This document shows, one piece after another, positions 59,115-64,000 of a stretch of DNA of 64,000 nucleotides. Source of the DNA: Piliocolobus tephrosceles (lineage: Eukaryota; Chordata; Mammalia; Primates; Cercopithecidae); the NCBI RefSeq assembly GCF_002776525.5, contig NC_045436.1, forward strand, positions 13,985,243 to 14,049,242, written 5' to 3'. Every line of letters starts with the position of its first letter. Positions within the stretch are counted from its first letter, which is position 1. The notes below the pieces were generated by a model. That model was given only the letters and a program-made list of their open reading frames with translations, did not search any database and was not told where the DNA came from. Both the position numbers and the translations under genes were made by a program.

Positions 59115-59832
59115 CCTCCAAATTTCATGTTGAAAAGTAAACCCCAGCGTTAGAAGTGGGACCAGCCAGGCGCGGTAGCTCATGTCTGTAATCCCAGCAC
59201 ATTGGGAGGCTGAGGCAGGCAAATCACCTGAGAGCAAGAGTTCGAGACCAGCCTGGCCAACATGGTGAAACCCCATCTCTACTAAAAATACAAAATTTAG
59301 CCAGGCAAGGTGGCACGTGACTGTGGTCTCAGCTATTTGGGAGGCTGAGGCAGGAGAATCGCTTGAATCCAGGAGGTGTAGGTTGCAGTGAGCCAAGATT
59401 GCACCATTGCACTCCAGCCTGGGCAACAAGAACGAAACTATGCTTCAAAAAAAGAAAAAAAAAAAGAAAAAAAGAAAAAAGAAAAAGTGGGACCTAGTGG
59501 GAGGTGTTTAGATGACCTCATCTCATGGGAGTGAATCCCTCATGAATGACTTGGTGCCCTCCCCAAGGTAATTTGTGAATTCTTGCTCTATTAGTTCATA
59601 CAATAGCTGGTGTTTAAAATGAGCCTGGTACCTTTCTTGTTCTTCCTCTTACCTTATGATACATCTGCTCCCCTTCATCCTCCACCATGACTCAGATTTT
59701 CCTAAGGCCTCACTTGAAGAAGATTCCGGTACCATGCTTGTATGACCTGCAGAATAATGAGCCACATAAATCTCTTTTCCTTATAGATTGCCCGGTTTTA
59801 GGAATTCCTTTATAGCAATGCAAAATGGACAA
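59092..59832 (+). mobile_element. MaLR LTR (MST/MLT1-like), interrupted by an Alu
   Basis: Solo LTR of the ERVL-MaLR group, about 410 bp once the Alu is removed. It begins TGACATGCTTTGAACG and continues with 'ccaaatttcatgttgaaaag', 'ctagtgggaggtgtttagat', 'gaatccctcatgaatgactt' and 'ttcttgctctattagttcat'. It ends with 'gagccacataaatctctttt' and 'attcctttatagcaatgcaa'. No retroviral coding sequence is attached. The AATAAA-like signal before the end is degraded (CATAAATCTC). Confidence 0.88.
59164..59484 (+). mobile_element. Alu SINE (AluS type)
   Basis: Sense Alu inserted in the MaLR LTR, with an A/G-rich interrupted tail of about 35 bases and a perfect 10-bp target duplication AAGTGGGACC at 59154-59163 and 59485-59494. 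The 106-codon antisense frame is an Alu artefact. Confidence 0.97.
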
Positions 59833-60600
59833 ATATGGTGACCAAGAGGTGCTTGGGTTTTGAGTGTTCAAAAGCAGAGAACTTCTTTCACTTCACACCG
59901 TGTTCTGTAAATGGTGGGTGCCCAAGAGAATTCTACTATTGACATGACCAGGCTAGAGTACTATAAAAATCAGGAATATAGTAAATACATAAACCAGTAA
60001 CATAGTAATTTATTATCATTGCCAAGTATTATGCACTGTACATAATTGTTTGTAATATACTTTTATGCTACTGGTGGTCCAATAGGCTTGTTTACACCAG
60101 CATCACCACAAATATGTGACTAACGCATTGTGCTATGACATTATAATGCCTATGATGTCACTAGGTGATAGAAATTTTTCAGCTACATTATAATCTTATG
60201 GGTCCACAATCATATATGCTGTCTCTTGGTGACTAAAATATGCCAGTAAGCATCCTTGTTAAATTAAATCTGAAGGCTATATTTCACTAGAAATTTTTAA
60301 TCAGTAAATTTAGCTATTTTGGGATATTATTTGTTTGTTTCAACAATGTAAAGTCAATATTATTGAGAACAAAAATGATTACTTTCTTTGTGGAGTATTG
60401 TAAGTATTTTCAATTTTTTTTAAAAGAAAACTTTGATATTGATATTTTGTGCACCAGGAGAAAATAACTTGGTAATGAGATAGTCATGCTTTAAAACAGG
60501 TGGCATGGATCCTCAGAAGTGAAGACTCTACATTAGTTTATTTGCATTTTTATACATGACTCCTTCTAAGAGTCCTTTCTACAATAAAACATTTTTTTAT
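59833..60600. other. AT-rich stretch, nothing identified
   Basis: About 770 bp between the LTR and the AluJ. No repeat family or gene recognised. Confidence 0.55.
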
Positions 60601-60898
60601 GCCACGTGCTATGGGTCATGCCTGTAATCCCAGTGTTTTGGAAGGTTGAAGTAGGAGGATTGCTTGAGGTCAGGAGTTCCAGACCAGCCTGAACAACATA
60701 GCAAGACCCCATCTCTACACATAAAGAAAAAAATAGGCATGGTGGTGCATGCCTGTGGCTAATTGGAAGGCTGAGGTTGGAGGATCCCTTGAGCTCAAAA
60801 GTTCAAGACTGCAGTGAGCTATGATTGCCCCACTGCATTCCAGCCTGGGCAACAGAGTGAGAACCTGTTTCTAAAAAATATAAATAATTAAAAATAAA
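60601..60898 (+). mobile_element. AluJ SINE
   Basis: Sense old Alu with AluJ-type features ('ggattgcttgaggtcaggag', 'gaacaacatagcaagacccc', 'gggcaacagagtgagaacct') and an A/T-mixed tail. The target duplication AAAACATTTTTTTA lies before it and AAAACATTCTTTTA follows at 60901. The most diverged full-length Alu here. Confidence 0.93.
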
Positions 60899-61055
60899 AG
60901 AAAACATTCTTTTAGTCTCACAGACCTTGTGGATGAAACCTAATTTAGAAAGGTTTGTGACTGCCCTTATATTTTCAAGTAGGTCTGTTTCTAAATGACT
61001 CTATACATATGACGTTTATCTTCCAAGTCCATTTGTGTTTTAAGATTCATAAATA

Positions 61056-61338
61056 GGCTGGGCACAGCAGTTCACATCTGTAATGCCAGCACTTTGGGAG
61101 GTCAAGGAGGGCAGATGATGAGGCCAGGAGTTCAAGACCAGCCTGACCAACATGGTGAAACTCAGTCTCTACTAAAAATACAAAAAAAAATTTATTTTGG
61201 GCATGGTGGCATGCACCTGTAATCCCAGCTACTCAGGAGGCTGAGGCAGGAGAATTGCTTGAACCCTTGAGGCAGAGGTTGCAGTGAGCTGAGATCACAC
61301 CAGTGCACTCCAGCCTGGATGACAGAGCAAGACTCTAT

Positions 61339-61367
<29 letters not shown>
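61056..61367 (+). mobile_element. Alu SINE (AluS type)
   Basis: Sense full-length Alu with an A27 tail and target duplication AGATTCATAAATA at 61043-61055 and AATTCATAAATA at 61366-61377. Its mid A-rich linker is expanded and followed by 'tttattttgggcatggtggc'. Confidence 0.96.
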
Positions 61368-61369
<2 letters not shown>

Positions 61370-61377
61370 CATAAATA

Positions 61378-62036
61378 ACTCATAATTTGTATTCTACTTT
61401 TGATTAAGGATTTTATTTGCGAAAAAAATTTACAGTGATATCATCTGTGCATTCATTACATTTCACAGCCTGATTAGTGTATTTGTCCCTCTCAGAGACT
61501 AAGAATGGACCACTTAATAACAATAATTAGGAATAGCAATTCCTTCTTGCTTCCCCAATTAGGCAGAATTTAGGATCAAATCTGAATATAACTAGAATCA
61601 GTTTTCTCTTTATATGACTCTAGGATTTTAAACTCCTGAAATCTAGGGCCATTTGTTTCTAGCTTTCCTATAAAATTTCCACACTAATTCTTCACCCTGT
61701 TAGAGCTTGAGAGAGATTTTTTTGCCAGAAGAAAAAAGTATTAACTCTGTATTTCACAGATCTAATTTAGGCCTAAGTAAGGAAAACTCAAGAAGGAAGT
61801 ACTTTGAAAACTACTATAAGTTGCATAAAATGCCACATATAAAATATACAATATAAAGCACTGCTCTGAACAAAGATAAATATAGTTTCATGACATTTAT
61901 AAAGTAAGCATTCAATAATTGTTCATGGTCTTATTGAAAAACACATGTAGTGTGGAAAGTCCTTATAAATAAGTCATTCTCAAGGGTATAAAAGGGCTCA
62001 AATAAGGAATAAGTTACCTAAAGTAAATATTATAGC
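61378..62036. other. AT-rich stretch, nothing identified
   Basis: About 660 bp between two oppositely oriented Alus, with no recognised family or gene. Confidence 0.55.
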
Positions 62037-62300
62037 ATTTTTTTTCTTGTCACCCAGGCTGGAGTGCAATGGCACAATCTTGGCTCACTGCAACCTTTAC
62101 CTCTCAGGTTCAAGTGATTCTCCTGCCTCCACCTCCGGAGTAGCTGGGATTACAGGCACGCACCATCACACCCAGCTGATTTTTTGTATTTTTAGTATTT
62201 TTAGTGTTAGCCAAGATGGTCTTGATCCCCTGACCTCATGATCTGCCTGCCTTGGCTTCCCAAAGTGCTGTGATTACAGGCATGAGCCACTGCACCCAGC
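62037..62300 (-). mobile_element. Alu SINE with internal deletions
   Basis: Antisense Alu whose tail side lacks about 15 bases ('ttttcttgtcacccaggctg' directly after the T run). The middle reads 'gtatttttagtatttttagtg' with loss of the GGGGTTTCACCA block. It forms an inverted pair with the Alu at 61056, about 670 bp apart. The forward 64-codon frame is an Alu artefact. Confidence 0.93.
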
Positions 62301-62404
62301 CCATTATATGGCTTTTTATTTTTTATTGTTTAAGTAAAGGATTGACTACATTTGAAATAAATTAACATAAACCGAGAAACCTTGAAACTAGCAAAGAAGA
62401 CTGA

Positions 62405-62510
62405 GACCAAACGTTCAAACCATGTCAGCCACCCAACATCAAAATAAAGCGACTTTGTTCACTGCTCATCGTGGCCAATCACGCAGAACTCTGCAGAAAA
62501 TGTCAGTATG
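62405..62510 (-). repeat. Right arm of the 106-bp inverted repeat
   Basis: Reverse complement of 59009-59114 at 96 of 106 positions, including the first 23 bases of an LTR that does not continue here. It retains several CpGs that are TpG or CpA in the left arm. No target-site duplication or tail accompanies it, so retrotransposition is unlikely. Confidence 0.92.
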
Positions 62511-63379
62511 TCTTAATAATTACTGCACAGAGATCCACTGAATGATTTTTATAGGGAAATGATCAAGTGACAGTGGTGAACCAATTTAATTGATGGCCTT
62601 TTGGGTGCAAATTAGAAAAGAGAACAACTAAAGGCAAAGGAACAGAATCCGGTTCTGAACCATTAATCCAAGTACAAATTGAAGAGTTGCAAGTAAGAAG
62701 AGCAGCACTGGCAATCAGAAGAAAATGTTGAAATTTAAAAAATATGTATGGCAAAAAAATTAAAACAACTTGGTTTCAGATTGAATATAGGCAGTAAGAT
62801 AGATTTAATTAAAATACACTTTAATGTTTCAAGCTTTGATGATGGAAGTCAAATTGAAAGAGAAGAAAGTTCAGGTTTGGAAATTTTGAGTAGAATAAAA
62901 CATTAAATTAGGCACGCTCCACAGGAATTTCGATGTTTGGGATAAAAGTTTAAATAGGAATGCCAGAAATATTACGATGATTCACAACAGCATTTTAATT
63001 TTCTAAATAAACTAATTACCAAATTATCGCTAAAAGACCATTTTAGAGATGATTAATGCTATTTTTTAAAGCAGAACTAAATGCCTATGCTCTGTGCCCA
63101 CTACTCGTAGGCACGCAGTCAAGCTTGAAAACAAGATTGTTTTCCTCAGTCTTTGTGTTTTATTCTTTTCATGGTCTCTCAGAGATAGAATGAATGAGTT
63201 AGCTCTCAGGTGCATAAAGTAAAGAGCACATGTTGATTTGGAAAAAAACACTTTTTTTTTTTTTAAGTAGAGGAACGTTATGAAGTTAATCAAACCTCCA
63301 ATAAGGAGACACTTATCCTCACGTAGGTACAGTAACAGCAACAACAAAGGGCAATTGAGTTTAGTTTGCTTGTATAATT
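62511..63379. other. Unassigned AT-rich DNA
   Basis: About 870 bp with no repeat family recognised. A 93-codon antisense frame at 63066-63347 and a 63-codon frame at 62563-62754 show no domain. Confidence 0.5.
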
Positions 63380-63677
63380 ATTTATTTATTTATTTTGAGA
63401 CAGAGTCTTGCTCTGTCACCCAGGCTGGAGTGCAGTGGTGCAATCTTGACTCACTGTACCTCCGCCTCCCAGGTTCAAGTGATTCTCCTGTCTCAGCCTC
63501 CCGAGTAGCTGGGACTACAGGTGAGTGCTACCATGCCTGGCTAATTTTTCTATATTTTTAGTAGACATAGGATTTCACTGTGTTAGCCAGAATGGTCTCA
63601 ATCTCTTGACCTTGTGATCCGCCTGCCTCAGCCTTCCAAAGTGCTGGGATTACAGGTCTGAGCCACCGCATGCTGCC
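63380..63677 (-). mobile_element. Alu SINE (AluS or AluY type)
   Basis: Antisense full-length Alu with a (TTTA)n tail at left and an inverted 5' end GCATGCTGCC at right. The flanks share TAGTTT. A 93-codon forward frame begins upstream and reads into the inverted Alu; it is an artefact. Confidence 0.94.
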
Positions 63678-63729
63678 TAGTTTATTTTTTAACAGTAGTT
63701 TGAACTGTTTAGGCTTTATTTCTCAGAGT

Positions 63730-63730
63730 T

Positions 63731-63777
<47 letters not shown>

Positions 63778-63778
63778 C
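63730..63778. repeat. (TTTA)12 microsatellite
   Basis: About twelve near-perfect TTTA units. It is separated by about 50 bp from the Alu to its left, so it is not simply that Alu's tail. The remaining sequence to the end of the window shows no gene. Confidence 0.95.
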
Positions 63779-64000
63779 TTGTCTTGCATCTTCATAAGGA
63801 CTGTCTTTAAAAAAAAGAAGGTGATTTTGTACAGTAAAAAGACATTTCACTACTGGGCTAAAAACTTCATGAGGAAAGTAATATGTCCATTTCACTCATT
63901 GTTATATTGCCTGTCCCTAACTTGGGTCCCACACTTAGTGGTTGTGGCTTATAGCTTAACTCTGCTGCTGTGGTCTGTGTGGACTTGGGCAAATAAATTA

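Noticed and set aside
59092..59832. Full endogenous retrovirus
   Set aside because: Only a solo MaLR LTR is present; no internal retroviral region or second LTR adjoins it.
63730..63778. Regular TTTA array as a CRISPR-like or regulatory array
   Set aside because: It is a simple tetranucleotide microsatellite with no spacers, in a primate genome.

Overview
This is a window of AT-rich primate nuclear DNA. I find no protein-coding gene, no structural RNA gene and no CpG island in it. Alu elements (24 entries), young and old LINE-1 pieces, MaLR LTRs, L2 and MIR relics and a Tigger1 DNA transposon show a haplorhine primate. Three AluY copies carry variants (GGGCGAGGTGG-type right arm, CTCAAGCCTG near the 5' end, ATCCGGCCACTGC near the 3' end) that I associate with Old World monkeys rather than human or ape, so a cercopithecoid is my best guess; this rests on memory and few copies. 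All open frames are short (133 codons or fewer). The longest ones are antisense or sense readings of Alu, L1 or Tigger1 sequence, or have no recognisable domain. The window is best read as intergenic or deep-intronic.

Layout. 1-2.4 kb: L2 and MIR relics, a 48-bp tandem duplication, one Alu and one Alu fragment. 2.4-9 kb: repeat-poor sequence, then diffuse ancient repeat. 9-15 kb: L2, an MLT1 LTR, an antisense old L1, an AluY and MIRs. 15-29 kb: six Alus separated by unrecognised AT-rich DNA, plus a 5'-truncated young L1 tail at 20.2 kb. 29-38 kb: an ancient repeat split by an antisense young L1 and an Alu, an old L1 3' end, a head-to-tail Alu pair, and a composite Alu with foreign filler. 38-46 kb: MIR, MLT1, L2, an AluY, then about 3.6 kb without recognisable repeats. 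46-51 kb: two Alus and a nested Tigger1/MADE1 complex, a (TA)24 microsatellite and another Alu. 51-56 kb: L2, MIR, antisense old L1 and an Alu monomer. 56-64 kb: a MaLR LTR with an Alu in it, four more Alus and a (TTTA)n microsatellite.

The most unusual structures are two locally copied inverted segments. About 186 bp comprising the left flank and 5' end of the AluS at 46884 reappears in reverse orientation at 48061-48245, where it replaces the centre of a palindromic MADE1 element lying inside Tigger1. A second 106-bp inverted pair (59009-59114 and 62405-62510, about 91% identical) again contains a unique flank plus the first bases of a mobile element, here a MaLR LTR. Both look like products of replication template switching after the mobile element had landed.
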